64,000 bases of DNA from assembly GCF_015680705.1 (NCBI RefSeq), contig NZ_JADNYP010000007.1:1-64000 (forward strand), written 5' to 3'. This DNA comes from Pseudomonas fulva. Lineage in GTDB: Bacteria > Pseudomonadota > Gammaproteobacteria > Pseudomonadales > Pseudomonadaceae. The notes below the pieces were generated by a model. That model saw only the letters and a program-made list of their open reading frames with translations. It made no database searches and was not told the DNA's origin. The position numbers were made by a program, and so were the translations under genes. How positions within the stretch are numbered: the first letter of the stretch is position 1; each line of letters starts with the position of its first letter. This document shows positions 1 to 11,689 of this stretch, piece after piece.

Positions 1-16
1 CTTTATTCGAAAAATC

Positions 17-628
17 TCATATTTCTTTTGCCCGCCGTTTTCCCAGCCGAGGCAGATGCTTCCACACTCGCGGTATGCGCAAGACCAGCAATCCTGCAGC
101 CAGACTCGCATATATCGCCCATTCCTTGAGATCGGAGCGAACGATCCACAAAAAATGCAGCAACCCCAGCCCCAGGATCACATAGATCAGCTTGTGCAAT
201 TTCTTCCACCGCGCCCCCAAGCGCCGCTGGCTTGCCCGATTGGATGTGGCGGCCAGCATCAGCAACCCGGCGAACCCGAGCGCACCGACGATGATATAGG
301 GTCGCTTGCTCAACTCCACCCCCAGTTGCCTCCAGTCCAGCCCCAGGATGAAGAACAGATAAGCCAGCATGTGCAGAACGATATAGGCAAATGACCATAA
401 TCCCACCTGCCTGCGCACGATGATCCACCCTGCCCAGCCGCTCACCCGTTGCAAGGGCGTCATGCAGAGCGTGATCAGCAGTATGGTCAGCCCACCCAGT
501 CCCAGCCGATCCACCAGGATCTTTCCAGGGTCCGGCCCGAGCAGGCCAGCCGATGCCTGATAGAGCCACCAGGTGGGAAAGGCGCAGCCACAGAGGAAGA
601 TAGCCAGGCGAAACCACGGGTAATGCAT
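17..628 (-). CDS. msrQ: MsrQ, heme-binding membrane subunit of the MsrPQ methionine sulfoxide reductase
   Basis: This 203-residue protein is hydrophobic almost throughout, with about six predicted membrane segments, and matches the YedZ/MsrQ ferric-reductase-like family in length and in its conserved histidines within helices. In the family MsrQ binds heme b and passes electrons from the inner membrane quinone/flavin pool to periplasmic MsrP. Its start codon shares one base with the msrP stop (TGATG), so the two are translationally coupled. The gene ends 16 bases from the window edge. Identification is by sequence pattern and by the diagnostic pairing with msrP. Confidence 0.95.
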   Translation of the reverse strand: MHYPWFRLAIFLCGCAFPTWWLYQASAGLLGPDPGKILVDRLGLGGLTILLITLCMTPLQRVSGWAGWIIVRRQVGLWSFAYIVLHMLAYLFFILGLDWRQLGVELSKRPYIIVGALGFAGLLMLAATSNRASQRRLGARWKKLHKLIYVILGLGLLHFLWIVRSDLKEWAIYASLAAGLLVLRIPRVWKHLPRLGKRRAKEI

Positions 629-1641
629 CAGTAGTGCTTCCGCAGGTCCAGCCCGGCATACAACGAGCCGACTTCCTCGGCATAACCGTTGAACATGAGG
701 GTCTCGCGCACGTTCGGACTGAACAGCCCGCTAGGCAGGCGTCGCTCTCGAGCCTGGCTCCAGCGAGGGTGATCCACCTGCGGGTTGACGTTGGCATAGA
801 AACCATATTCTTCCGGCGCCAGGTCCTGCCAGGTCGTGCCAGGCTGTTCGGTCACCAGGCTGACGCGCACGATCGACTTGATGCTCTTGAACCCGTACTT
901 CCAAGGCACGACCAGGCGCAAAGGCGCGCCGTTCTGGCTGGGCAGCTCTCGGCCATACATGCCAACCGCCAGGATCGTCAGCGGATTCATCGCCTCGTCC
1001 AGCCGCAGCCCCTCTACATAGGGCCAGTCGATCAGGGCGAAGCCTGAACGCTGCCCCGGCATGTGCTTGGGATCGTGCAGGGTTTCGAAGCGGACGTAAC
1101 GCGCCCGGGAAGTCGGCTCGACCTGTTTGAGTACACTGGCCAAAGGAAACCCCAGCCAGGGAATGACCATCGACCAGGCCTCGACGCAACGCAACCGGTA
1201 GATCCTTTCTTCGAGCTGGCAGGGCTTGACGAAATCTTCCAATGCATAGCGCCCCGGCTTGCCTACTTCCCCGTCGACCACGACGCTCCAGGGCTCCGTC
1301 GGCAAGCTGCCGGCATTGGCCGCCGGATCGCCCTTGTCGGGACCGAATTCATAGAAGTTGTTGTAGTGGGTCGCGTCGCGAAACGGGGTGATGGGCTCGC
1401 CCTTTACGGTCACGGCCTCCCAGCGGGTCGATTGGAGCTTGTCGCGCAACCAGTCGGGCGGGCTGCCCGCCTCGGCATCGGCGTAACGGCTGGCCTGGGC
1501 TGCGCGGCCGATGCGCGGCAAGCCCGCCATGGCAGCGCCGGCGAACGCTCCGCCGAGCAGGCTGCGCCGCGAGAGATAGCAGGATTGACTCGTGATCTCC
1601 GACGACTTGCACTCGGAGGATCGAGGAAGCTTGATGAGCAT
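628..1641 (-). CDS. msrP: MsrP, periplasmic molybdopterin methionine sulfoxide reductase, Tat-exported
   Basis: The 337-residue product is the catalytic subunit that reduces methionine sulfoxide in oxidised periplasmic proteins. The N-terminus has a twin-arginine export signal (Arg25-Arg26 in SRRSLLGG, then a hydrophobic stretch ending near AAQA at 47-50). The sulfite-oxidase-type molybdopterin fold follows, with the likely molybdenum-ligand cysteine at residue 152 in the RLRCVEAW segment. Length and motif order match the YedY/MsrP family. The gene is first in a two-gene operon with msrQ. No regulator gene for it is visible nearby. Confidence 0.96.
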   Translation of the reverse strand: MLIKLPRSSECKSSEITSQSCYLSRRSLLGGAFAGAAMAGLPRIGRAAQASRYADAEAGSPPDWLRDKLQSTRWEAVTVKGEPITPFRDATHYNNFYEFGPDKGDPAANAGSLPTEPWSVVVDGEVGKPGRYALEDFVKPCQLEERIYRLRCVEAWSMVIPWLGFPLASVLKQVEPTSRARYVRFETLHDPKHMPGQRSGFALIDWPYVEGLRLDEAMNPLTILAVGMYGRELPSQNGAPLRLVVPWKYGFKSIKSIVRVSLVTEQPGTTWQDLAPEEYGFYANVNPQVDHPRWSQARERRLPSGLFSPNVRETLMFNGYAEEVGSLYAGLDLRKHY

Positions 1642-1718
1642 GACGGCCCCGCGACACTGGTTGGGTGATGTACCAGTAGACTATGGGGCCGCAAGGTTAT
1701 TCCACGATTAAACGATTT

Positions 1719-2570
1719 TCACGGCTTGCGACGGCGGGTACGCAGCAGGTACTGCACCGGGCCGGAGACAGCGTAGCCGAGGAAGATGAGCAGCAAGATG
1801 CGTGGCGGGTCGCTGAATACCACGGCGAATACCAGCACCACGGCCAGGATGGCCACGAACGGCACGCGCCCCTTGAGGTCCAGCTCCTTGAAGCTGTTGT
1901 ACTTGATGTTGCTGACCATCAGCATGCCCGCGGCGGCGACCAGCAAGGCGACCACGAACGACAGCTTCGAGCCCTGGATACCGTAGTCGCTGAAAGCCCA
2001 TACGGTACCGGCGACCACACCGGCGGCGGCCGGGCTCGCCAGGCCGATGAAGTAACGCTTGTCGGCGGTACCGACCTGGGTGTTGAAACGTGCCAGGCGC
2101 AGCGCCGCGCCAGCGACATAGATGAAGGCCACCATCCAGCCGACCTTGCCCATGTCGCCCAGCGCCCAGACGAAGGCCAGCAGTGCCGGCGCCACGCCAA
2201 AGGCAACCATGTCGGACAGCGAGTCATATTCGGCGCCGAAGGCGCTCTGGGTGTTGGTCATGCGCGCCACCCGACCGTCGAGGCTGTCCAGCACCATGGC
2301 GACGAAGATGGCGATGGCGGCAAAGGCCAGGTACTTGCTGCCTTCCCGGGCATCTCCGGCGCTCAGGAAACCGTGCGCGCTGATGGAACTGATGATCGAG
2401 TAGAAGCCGGCAAACAGGTTGGCCGTGGTGAACAGGTTGGGCAGCAGGTAGATGCCACGGTGCCGAACCTTGCGCCCTTCAGCGTCATGCCCTTCCTCGA
2501 TGTGCTCATCGACGGGCAGCAGGCTTTCGGCGTCGGAGGGCTTGTTCGGCTCTTCGGGACGTTCGCTCAT
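1719..2570 (-). CDS. pssA: CDP-diacylglycerol--serine O-phosphatidyltransferase
   Basis: The enzyme condenses CDP-diacylglycerol with serine to form phosphatidylserine, the precursor of phosphatidylethanolamine, at the inner membrane. The 283-residue protein has a hydrophilic acidic N-terminus (about 40 residues) followed by several membrane helices. The CDP-alcohol phosphatidyltransferase signature is complete (DGRVAR, then G, D and D in GAEYDSLSD, about residues 95-120). It belongs to the membrane-embedded type, not the soluble enterobacterial type. It lies downstream of ilvC but is separated by a strong terminator, so it probably has its own promoter in the 2571-2673 interval. Confidence 0.95.
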   Translation of the reverse strand: MSERPEEPNKPSDAESLLPVDEHIEEGHDAEGRKVRHRGIYLLPNLFTTANLFAGFYSIISSISAHGFLSAGDAREGSKYLAFAAIAIFVAMVLDSLDGRVARMTNTQSAFGAEYDSLSDMVAFGVAPALLAFVWALGDMGKVGWMVAFIYVAGAALRLARFNTQVGTADKRYFIGLASPAAAGVVAGTVWAFSDYGIQGSKLSFVVALLVAAAGMLMVSNIKYNSFKELDLKGRVPFVAILAVVLVFAVVFSDPPRILLLIFLGYAVSGPVQYLLRTRRRKP

Positions 2571-2673
2571 GGAGGTTACCTTGCAACAGGGTGGAAAGTT
2601 TTCGACGCAGGCTGGCGACGGAGGTTCGACGCCGGCCGATGGTCGCTTTATACCAGAAGCTGGTGCCCAAACG

Positions 2674-2697
2674 AAAAAACGCGGCCAAGGCCGCGTT
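2674..2697 (-). terminator. Intrinsic terminator after ilvC
   Basis: Read on the minus strand, a perfect 9-bp stem (AACGCGGCC / GGCCGCGTT, loop TT) is followed at once by a run of T. It lies about 20 bases after the ilvC stop and should end the ilvIHC transcript before pssA. Confidence 0.9.
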
Positions 2698-2719
2698 CTT
2701 CGTCACGTCACGACAAGAA

Positions 2720-3748
<1,029 letters not shown>

Positions 3749-3789
3749 TTATATCTGGCTCCTGGGGAGCCATCGCTGAATGCTGTTGT

Positions 3790-4281
3790 TTAGATGCTGA
3801 GCACTTTGTCGCCACGGGCAATGCCGGTGACGCCGCTGCGCACGGTTTCGAGAATCGAGGCAGTGCCGATCGCCTGGATGAAGCTGTCGAGCTTGTCGCT
3901 GGTGCCACTGAGCTGCACGGTGTACACGCTGGCCGTCACGTCGACGATCTGGCCGCGGAAGATATCCGTGGTGCGCTTGATCTCGGCGCGCTGGGCACCG
4001 GTGGCCTTGACCTTGACCAGCATCAGCTCGCGCTCGATGTGGGCGCTTTCCGACAGGTCGACCAGCTTGACCACCTCGACCAGCTTGTTCAGGTTCTTGG
4101 TGATCTGCTCGATCACCTCGTCATGCCCGATGGTCGTCAGGGTCAGGCGCGACAGGCTCGGATCCTCGGTCGGTGCGACGGTCAGGCTTTCGATGTTGTA
4201 GTTGCGCTGGGAAAACAGGCCGACCACGCGAGACAGGGCACCGGGTTCGTTTTCCAGCAGCAGGGAAATGATGTGCCGCAT
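3790..4281 (-). CDS. ilvH: Acetolactate synthase small (regulatory) subunit
   Basis: The 163-residue protein is the regulatory partner of IlvI. It opens with an ACT domain (residues about 1-80, starting MRHIISLLLENEPGALSRVVGLF), which in this family binds valine for feedback inhibition, followed by the small-subunit C-terminal domain. The ilvI stop and the ilvH ATG are separated by a single base, so translation is coupled and subunit stoichiometry can be maintained. It is the long IlvH form, not the short IlvM/IlvN type. Confidence 0.97.
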   Translation of the reverse strand: MRHIISLLLENEPGALSRVVGLFSQRNYNIESLTVAPTEDPSLSRLTLTTIGHDEVIEQITKNLNKLVEVVKLVDLSESAHIERELMLVKVKATGAQRAEIKRTTDIFRGQIVDVTASVYTVQLSGTSDKLDSFIQAIGTASILETVRSGVTGIARGDKVLSI

Positions 4282-4282
4282 A

Positions 4283-6007
<1,725 letters not shown>

Positions 6008-6414
6008 GTTGTTCACCTCTAAAACGCCAGAATACCGCCCGGAAGGCGGGGTCTTGATAGGTTTACTGCCAAGCAGAGCATGAGCGAACGTCAGCACTGA
6101 CTGAGCAAGTATTGGGAGCGCCCCAGAGTGTTGCGGGGTTTTCCCACCCAGCGCGAGGTAACGCGTTGCGGGGTGTTACAGGTCGGCGCGGGTGTGCGCC
6201 TCATGATCGGCTTGGCGGGTCTGCTTCTGGCAGTCCCCCTACAGCGGAAACTGGATTCTTCTTATTCACGGCCCGCAAGTCAAGAAAAATTATTGCCAAT
6301 TTTTCCCGCAGATGAATTGCCACCGCCATAAAAAACCGGACCGGCAGCAGAAAAATAAACTTTTGAAAGAAAAAGGGCCACAATCTGCGGCCCTTGATGG
6401 AAAAAAAGAAGAAA
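6008..6414. promoter_or_regulatory. Leader and promoter region of ilvIHC, non-coding
   Basis: About 400 bases without a credible gene separate ilvI from the yqcC-like gene. The part nearest ilvI contains a short CCGCC/GGCGG hairpin (about 6032-6046), an exact 10-base direct repeat GTTGCGGGGT at 6130-6139 and 6165-6174, and an inverted GTAAC/GTTAC pair at 6158-6162 and 6175-6179. The part near 6260-6370 is AT-rich. No leader peptide rich in Ile, Leu or Val was found, so classical attenuation is not supported. The repeats may be binding sites for an unidentified regulator. Confidence 0.5.
6370..6396 (-). terminator. Intrinsic terminator after the mrcB-lpoP-yqcC gene group
   Basis: On the minus strand AAGGGCC and GGCCCTT form a 7-bp stem around a 9-base loop, followed by TTTTTC. 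It lies about 20 bases after the stop of the YqcC-family gene and ends that transcription unit. Confidence 0.88.
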
Positions 6415-6744
6415 TCAGGCGGATGGGCTGATCAATTGGTCGAATGCTGCCAGCAGTCGGCGCAACTCGCGGCTTTCATCAGGTCGGTCGCCATAGACGG
6501 TTTCGGCCATCACCAGGATGCCCGAGGCGTTGGGAAGCGGCAGGCCCTGTTCGAGGATGTGCTTCATGCGCGGCAGGAAGATCCATTGCAGCCACTGTTC
6601 GAAGCTCATGCTGTCGACAGCGAACGGCGCCGTGCTGGCCAAGGCTGCGGCACTGGGCGACGCCTCGCTCCACCAGCCCTGCACATGCAGTTCGCGCTCT
6701 ATCAGCAACAGGTGGTCGGCGATCTCGGGAACGCGCCGGTCCAT
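6415..6744 (-). CDS. YqcC family protein (DUF446)
   Basis: The 109-residue soluble protein matches the YqcC/DUF446 family, seen in the N-terminal IADHLLLIERELHVQGWW and the SFEQWLQWIFLPRM segment. The frame is open further upstream, but the ATG at 6744 overlaps the stop of the preceding lipoprotein gene (TGATG) and gives the family length. The molecular function of the family is unknown; in other bacteria it is found near the pseudouridine synthase truC. Here it is the last gene of an apparent mrcB unit closed by a terminator. Confidence 0.88.
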   Translation of the reverse strand: MDRRVPEIADHLLLIERELHVQGWWSEASPSAAALASTAPFAVDSMSFEQWLQWIFLPRMKHILEQGLPLPNASGILVMAETVYGDRPDESRELRRLLAAFDQLISPSA

Positions 6745-7499
6745 CACGAACGGACCTGCGCTTTCTGGCGTGCCAGCGCCGCCCCAGCACTGTCGCCCTG
6801 CTTTTCGCGGGCCTGGGCAATGACGTTCCACAACTCCGACTGCAGGTCGGGGCGACCACTGGCATAGGTCAACGCACGCCGCGCCAGTTGCTCGGCCTGA
6901 GCCGCATCGCCCTGGGCCAGCCGAACCTGAGCCAGGCGGAACAGCACCTGGGGCTCGCGCGGGGCGATCCGCTGGGCGCGCTCCAGGCTCGACGACGCGC
7001 CGTTGAAATCGCCGCCACCTTGCTGCTGGCGCGCGGTGGTCAACAGCGCCAGCACCGGTCCGTCCAGCTGTTCGTCGGCCGACAGGCTGCTGCCACTGGG
7101 CGCATTGCTGCGTGGGATGCCAGTCGGGGCCGGCGCGCTGGCGGTGCTGGACGCACTGTTCATCGAAGCGATGTCGAATGGTTCGTCACTGACCGGATTG
7201 GGCGTGATCGGCCCGGTGCTGATCGGCGCCGCAGCGGTGGACGCCGGGAAGGTCTGGATCGGCTCGGCACCGGCGCCCTGCGGTACCATGACGGTCACCC
7301 CAGAGTCGCTCGGCAAGGCCTGTGCCTGGCTGGTTCCGGTCGCGACCGGGTTGGCCGCGGCAGGGCGATTGGCCGCGACACGCTCGGCATTGGAGACCCT
7401 GGAGCCCGAATCCACCACCGGGATCGAACCACGCGGCACACTGGCGCAGCCATGGAGCATGGCCAGCGTCGTCAAGGCAGGAAACCACCACTTGTTCAC
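6744..7499 (-). CDS. lpoP: TPR-repeat outer-membrane lipoprotein, probable PBP1b activator LpoP
   Basis: The 251-residue protein starts with a lipoprotein signal peptide with lipidated cysteine at residue 18 (LHGC). A low-complexity Ala/Pro/Ser/Thr linker (about 30-145) is followed by tetratricopeptide-like helices (about 150-245, for example LFRLAQVRLAQGDAAQAEQLARRAL). A TPR lipoprotein encoded directly after the PBP1b gene in P. aeruginosa is known as LpoP and activates that synthase. The architecture and position here fit that role. The long linker would let the TPR domain reach from the outer membrane through the peptidoglycan. The functional assignment is by family and context. Confidence 0.78.
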   Translation of the reverse strand: MNKWWFPALTTLAMLHGCASVPRGSIPVVDSGSRVSNAERVAANRPAAANPVATGTSQAQALPSDSGVTVMVPQGAGAEPIQTFPASTAAAPISTGPITPNPVSDEPFDIASMNSASSTASAPAPTGIPRSNAPSGSSLSADEQLDGPVLALLTTARQQQGGGDFNGASSSLERAQRIAPREPQVLFRLAQVRLAQGDAAQAEQLARRALTYASGRPDLQSELWNVIAQAREKQGDSAGAALARQKAQVRS

Positions 7500-7549
7500 G
7501 TCACACCCTCTTATGCATCAGGTGACCTGCCGGGCGGCAGGCCACACGC

Positions 7550-9871
7550 TTAGTTCATCCATCCCTTGACCCAGTCCATGACCGACTCGTCCGGATTGGA
7601 CTGGCCACCGCAAGCGGCACCGGCGGGTGGCTCGCTGCCACGAATATACGGCATCTGTACCGCCCCCGGACAGCTGGCGTCGGAGCCCTGCCCTGAGTAG
7701 GGGTCGATCCAGGCCTGGACGATGTTGTCCGGCTGCGGCATGTCCAGCGGCAGCGGATCGGCCTTGCGCATGAAGCTGGTCCACACCTGCAGGGCACCGG
7801 TGGCGCCGGTGAACGGCGTCTTGCCATTGTCGTCGCGCCCCAGCCAGACCACGGCTAGCAGGTCCTGGCTGAAGCCGGAGAACCAGCTATCGCGTGAATC
7901 GTTGCTGGTGCCGGTCTTGCCCGCCAAGGTCAGCGAGCCGGGCAAGGAATTGTAGACCGAGCGCCCCGTGCCCTCGCGCATCACCCGCTGCATGGCATTC
8001 TGTACCAGATAAATGGCGCCGGGATCGAACGTCTGCTGGATCTGGAACGGATAACGCTTGAGTGGCTCGCCCTCGGCCGTCAGCACGCTGCGGATACCGC
8101 GCAGGGGGGTATTGAAGCCGCCGTTGGCGATGGTCTGGTACATGGTCGCCACCTGCATCGGCGACATGCCGCCAGCCCCCAGCAACATGGCCGGGAATGC
8201 CGGCCAGTCGACGTCCACGCCCAGACGGCCAATGGTCTTGATCACGTTCGGCACGCCGACTTCCAGACCGATCTTGGCCGTGGACAGGTTGTACGAGTTG
8301 GCCAGCCCCTGGTAGAGGTAGATGGTGCCGTGCGAGCGGCGGTCGTAGTTCTGCGGGCGCCAGACCTGGCCGTCGCCACCCTTGACCGAGAAAGGCTCGT
8401 CCTGCACCCAACTGGTGAGCGTGAACTTGCTCGGCTTCTCCAGCGCGGTCAGGTAGACCGCCGGCTTGACCAGCGAGCCGATCGGCCGTACCGCGTCGAT
8501 CGCCCGGTTGAAACCGGCGAAACCGGCCTGGCGGCTGCCGACCAAGGCCTGGACTTCACCGGTCTCGGGGTTGGTCACGACCATTGCCGACTCGACTTCC
8601 CCGGCCCCCTTGCGCCCGGCCAGGCGCTTGAAGGTCTCGCGCATGGCGGTCTCGGCCTTGAGCTGCAGGATCGGGTCGAAGCTGGTGAAGATGCGCAAGC
8701 CTTCTTCGGTCAGGTCTTCGTCGCGATAGTCCTGGCGCAGCTGGCGCTTGACCAGGTCGAGGAACGCCGGGAACGAACTGTCGGCCAGACTGCCGCGCTT
8801 GGTCACGCCCAAGGGCATCTTCTTCGCTGCATCGACAGCCTCCTGGCTGGCCACGCCCTGCTCGGCCAGCAGGTCGAGCACCAGGTTGCGACGATTGAGG
8901 GCCCGCTCGGGATAGCGCCGCGGATTGTAGTAGGACGGCCCCTTGACCATGCCTACCAGCAAGGCCACCTGGTGCAGCTTGAGCTCCGATAGCGGTTGGC
9001 TGAAGAAGAACTGGCTGGCCAGGCCGAAGCCATGCACGGCACGCTGGCCGTCCTGGCCGACGAAGACCTCGTTGAGGTAGGCCTCGAGGATCTCGCGCTT
9101 GTCATAGTGCATTTCCAGCAGCACGGCCATCATGGCTTCGGTGAGCTTGCGACTCAGGCTGCGCTCGCTGGTCAGGTAGAAGTTCTTCACCAGCTGCTGG
9201 GTCAGGGTACTGCCGCCCTGGCGCATCGAGCCGGACGAGGTATTCACCCATGCCGCGCGCGCGATCGACTTGGGCGAGACACCGAAGTGATGATAGAAAT
9301 CGCGGTCTTCCACCGCTACCAGGGTTTCGAGCAGATACGGCGGCACCTGGTCGATCTTGATCAGAATGCGGTCCTCGAGGTTCTTCGGATAGATGCCACC
9401 GATCAGCAGCGGCTCCAGCCGGACCACGTCGAGCTTGCCGCCGTTGGCGCCCGAGAGGCCGGCCACATAGTCGCCGGAGAACCGCACGCGCACCAGCTGT
9501 GCCGGCTCCATGCCCTCGTAGAACTGGAAACCGCGGGTATTGAGCTCCACGGTATTGCCGTTCACCGACGCCGCCCCGGGGCCGTTGGCCGAGCTCTCGC
9601 GGCGATAGCCCAGGGCATCGAGCTCGGTCAGGAAGTCATTGCGGCTGAGTTTCTGCCCGACGAACAGCTCGAGCGGCCGGGCATATACCTTCGCCGGGAT
9701 CGACCAGCGCTTGCCGGCGAATTTCTCCTGGACGACAGCATCGAGGTAAACCGCGAAGCCGGCGAGCACCACCAGGCCGACCAGGCTGAGCTTGAGCGCC
9801 CAGCCCAGCCAGGCGCGCGAGCGGCCGGTCGGGCGTTTCTTTGAATTGCGGGGGGTCTTGGTACGAGTCAT
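7550..9871 (-). CDS. mrcB: Penicillin-binding protein 1B, bifunctional transglycosylase/transpeptidase
   Basis: This 773-residue class A PBP polymerises and crosslinks peptidoglycan at the inner membrane. It has a short basic cytoplasmic tail (residues 1-22), one membrane anchor (about 23-45) and a UB2H-type domain. The glycosyltransferase domain contains the catalytic glutamate in EDRDFYHHFG. The transpeptidase domain carries the serine motif SLVK (GSLVKPAVYL) and the KTGTS motif. The C-terminus has two cysteines (ASCPG, AACGG) that could form a disulfide. The lipoprotein gene 50 bases downstream probably encodes its activator. Confidence 0.97.
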   Translation of the reverse strand: MTRTKTPRNSKKRPTGRSRAWLGWALKLSLVGLVVLAGFAVYLDAVVQEKFAGKRWSIPAKVYARPLELFVGQKLSRNDFLTELDALGYRRESSANGPGAASVNGNTVELNTRGFQFYEGMEPAQLVRVRFSGDYVAGLSGANGGKLDVVRLEPLLIGGIYPKNLEDRILIKIDQVPPYLLETLVAVEDRDFYHHFGVSPKSIARAAWVNTSSGSMRQGGSTLTQQLVKNFYLTSERSLSRKLTEAMMAVLLEMHYDKREILEAYLNEVFVGQDGQRAVHGFGLASQFFFSQPLSELKLHQVALLVGMVKGPSYYNPRRYPERALNRRNLVLDLLAEQGVASQEAVDAAKKMPLGVTKRGSLADSSFPAFLDLVKRQLRQDYRDEDLTEEGLRIFTSFDPILQLKAETAMRETFKRLAGRKGAGEVESAMVVTNPETGEVQALVGSRQAGFAGFNRAIDAVRPIGSLVKPAVYLTALEKPSKFTLTSWVQDEPFSVKGGDGQVWRPQNYDRRSHGTIYLYQGLANSYNLSTAKIGLEVGVPNVIKTIGRLGVDVDWPAFPAMLLGAGGMSPMQVATMYQTIANGGFNTPLRGIRSVLTAEGEPLKRYPFQIQQTFDPGAIYLVQNAMQRVMREGTGRSVYNSLPGSLTLAGKTGTSNDSRDSWFSGFSQDLLAVVWLGRDDNGKTPFTGATGALQVWTSFMRKADPLPLDMPQPDNIVQAWIDPYSGQGSDASCPGAVQMPYIRGSEPPAGAACGGQSNPDESVMDWVKGWMN

Positions 9872-9988
9872 GGTCGCGGATTATACGCACTTTACAAAGG
9901 CTGGGCAGGCGCCCTCTGGCGGTTTGCAGGGGCGGCACCATTGACCATAATGTGGGTTTCGAATTCCCTGACCCTTGAAGGATCGCCT

Positions 9989-11551
9989 GTGAGCCAAGCC
10001 CTGATCACCGCGCTGCAGAACCCAGCGCTCTACCCTCACCCAGTCGACGGCTTCCAGCTGATCGAGACGCACATCTCCTGGGTTCTGCTCACCGGTGACT
10101 ATGCCTACAAGATCAAGAAGCCGATGAACTTCGGCTTTCTCGACTTCACCGAGCTGGGCCGGCGCGAGCATTTCTGCAACGAAGAGCTGCGCCTGAACCA
10201 GCGCCTGACCGAAGGTCTGTACCTCGAGGTAGTGCCCATCACCGGTAGCGAGCAGGCCCCGCGCCTGGGCGGCGATGGCCCGGCCATCGAATATGCCCTG
10301 AAGATGCGCCAGTTTCCGGCTGGCCAGATGCTGTCCACCTTGCAGGCCAATGGCGAGCTGAGCGCCGGGCATATCGACCAGATGGCCCGACAGATCGCCG
10401 AGTTCCACCTGCAGGCACCCCGGGTACCCGTCGAGCACCCCCTGGGCACGCCGGAAAGCGTCATGGCTCCGGTGGAGCAGAACTTCGAGCAGATCCGCCC
10501 CTTCCTTTCCGACAAAGCCGACCTGCAGCAACTCGAAGGCCTGCAAGCCTGGGCCCGCAGCAGCTTCGAGCGACTGCGCCCGCTGCTCGAGTCGCGCAAG
10601 GCCGACGGCTTCGTGCGTGAATGTCACGGCGACATCCATCTGGGCAATGCGACCCTGATCGATGGCCAGGTGGTGATCTTCGACTGCATCGAATTCAACG
10701 AGCCCTTCCGCCTGACCGATGTCTATGCCGATATCGCCTTCCTCGCCATGGACCTGGAGGATCGTGGCCTCAAGTGCCTGTCACGACGCTTCATCAGCCA
10801 GTACCTGGAACTGACCGGTGACTACCAGGGGTTGGAGCTGCTCAATTTCTACAAGGCCTATCGCGCCCTGGTACGCGCCAAGGTCGCGCTGTTCAGCCTG
10901 GCGCCGGACGCCGATGGCGTACAGCGCGCCACCACCCTGCGCACCTACCGCAACTATGCCAGCCTGGCCGAAAGCTACAGCGCCATCCCGTCGCGCCTGC
11001 TGGCCATTACCCATGGCGTCTCGGCCGTTGGCAAGAGCCATGTCTCCATGCGCCTGGTCGAAGCCCTGGGCGCGATCCGCGTGCGCTCGGATGTCGAGCG
11101 CAAGCGCCTGCATGGCCAGCAGCCAGAGGCCGAGAGCGGCAAGCTGCAGGCCGGGATCTACGACGCGCAGGCCAGCCAGGCCACCTATGAGCGACTGCAC
11201 CGGCTGGCGACCGGGATCCTGCGCGCCGGCTTCCCGGTGGTGCTGGACGCTACCTACCTCAAGCGCGAGCAGCGCCAGGCAGCAGCGGCGGTAGCCAGCG
11301 AAACCGGCGTGCCCTTCCTGATCCTCGACTGCCATGCTCCCGAGGCGGTCATCGCCAGCTGGCTGGAGCAACGCCGTGCCGAGAACGACGACCCGTCGGA
11401 CGCGACGCTGGAAGTGGTCAAGGCCCAGCAGGCCAGTCGCGAGCCGCTCGACGAGCAGGAGCTGCAATCGAGCAAGCAGGTCGATACCCAGGCAAGCACC
11501 AGCATGGACCAGTTGATCGAGCAGATCCGCCAGCGTCTGCCGGGGCTTTGA
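9989..11551 (+). CDS. Fused aminoglycoside-phosphotransferase-like / P-loop ATPase protein
   Basis: The protein has about 520 residues from the GTG at 9989, which has a GAAGGA ribosome site; an in-frame ATG lies further upstream at 9950 without one. The N-terminal half resembles a kinase of the APH/choline-kinase fold, with the catalytic HGDIHLGN segment near residue 214 and a following FDCIEF metal-binding segment. The C-terminal half is a nucleotide-kinase-like P-loop domain with Walker A GVSAVGKS near residue 342. Such fusions are common in Proteobacteria, but substrate and role are unknown. It is not expected to be a resistance gene merely because of the APH label. It reads away from mrcB. 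Confidence 0.85.
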   Translation: MSQALITALQNPALYPHPVDGFQLIETHISWVLLTGDYAYKIKKPMNFGFLDFTELGRREHFCNEELRLNQRLTEGLYLEVVPITGSEQAPRLGGDGPAIEYALKMRQFPAGQMLSTLQANGELSAGHIDQMARQIAEFHLQAPRVPVEHPLGTPESVMAPVEQNFEQIRPFLSDKADLQQLEGLQAWARSSFERLRPLLESRKADGFVRECHGDIHLGNATLIDGQVVIFDCIEFNEPFRLTDVYADIAFLAMDLEDRGLKCLSRRFISQYLELTGDYQGLELLNFYKAYRALVRAKVALFSLAPDADGVQRATTLRTYRNYASLAESYSAIPSRLLAITHGVSAVGKSHVSMRLVEALGAIRVRSDVERKRLHGQQPEAESGKLQAGIYDAQASQATYERLHRLATGILRAGFPVVLDATYLKREQRQAAAAVASETGVPFLILDCHAPEAVIASWLEQRRAENDDPSDATLEVVKAQQASREPLDEQELQSSKQVDTQASTSMDQLIEQIRQRLPGL

Positions 11552-11553
11552 TC

Positions 11554-11578
11554 GGCTGCAACGCCAGGGATTGCAGCC
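11554..11578. other. Hairpin after the APH-ATPase gene
   Basis: A perfect 8-bp inverted repeat (GGCTGCAA / TTGCAGCC, 9-base loop) begins two bases after the stop codon. It lacks a following T-run, so it may stabilise the 3' end or act as a weak terminator. Confidence 0.5.
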
Positions 11579-11689
11579 CGTCGGGCGCCAGCGGCCAATC
11601 GCTGCGCTGGCGCCAGCGCCCGCTACACTGCATTGACCACTGACCTGCCGGCGATTACCCATGGCCATTCAGCATCGCAAGGAGGCCTG

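Noticed and set aside
9989..11551. Aminoglycoside resistance gene
   Set aside because: The kinase-fold similarity is generic; the fusion with a P-loop domain is a chromosomal housekeeping-type protein with no mobile context.
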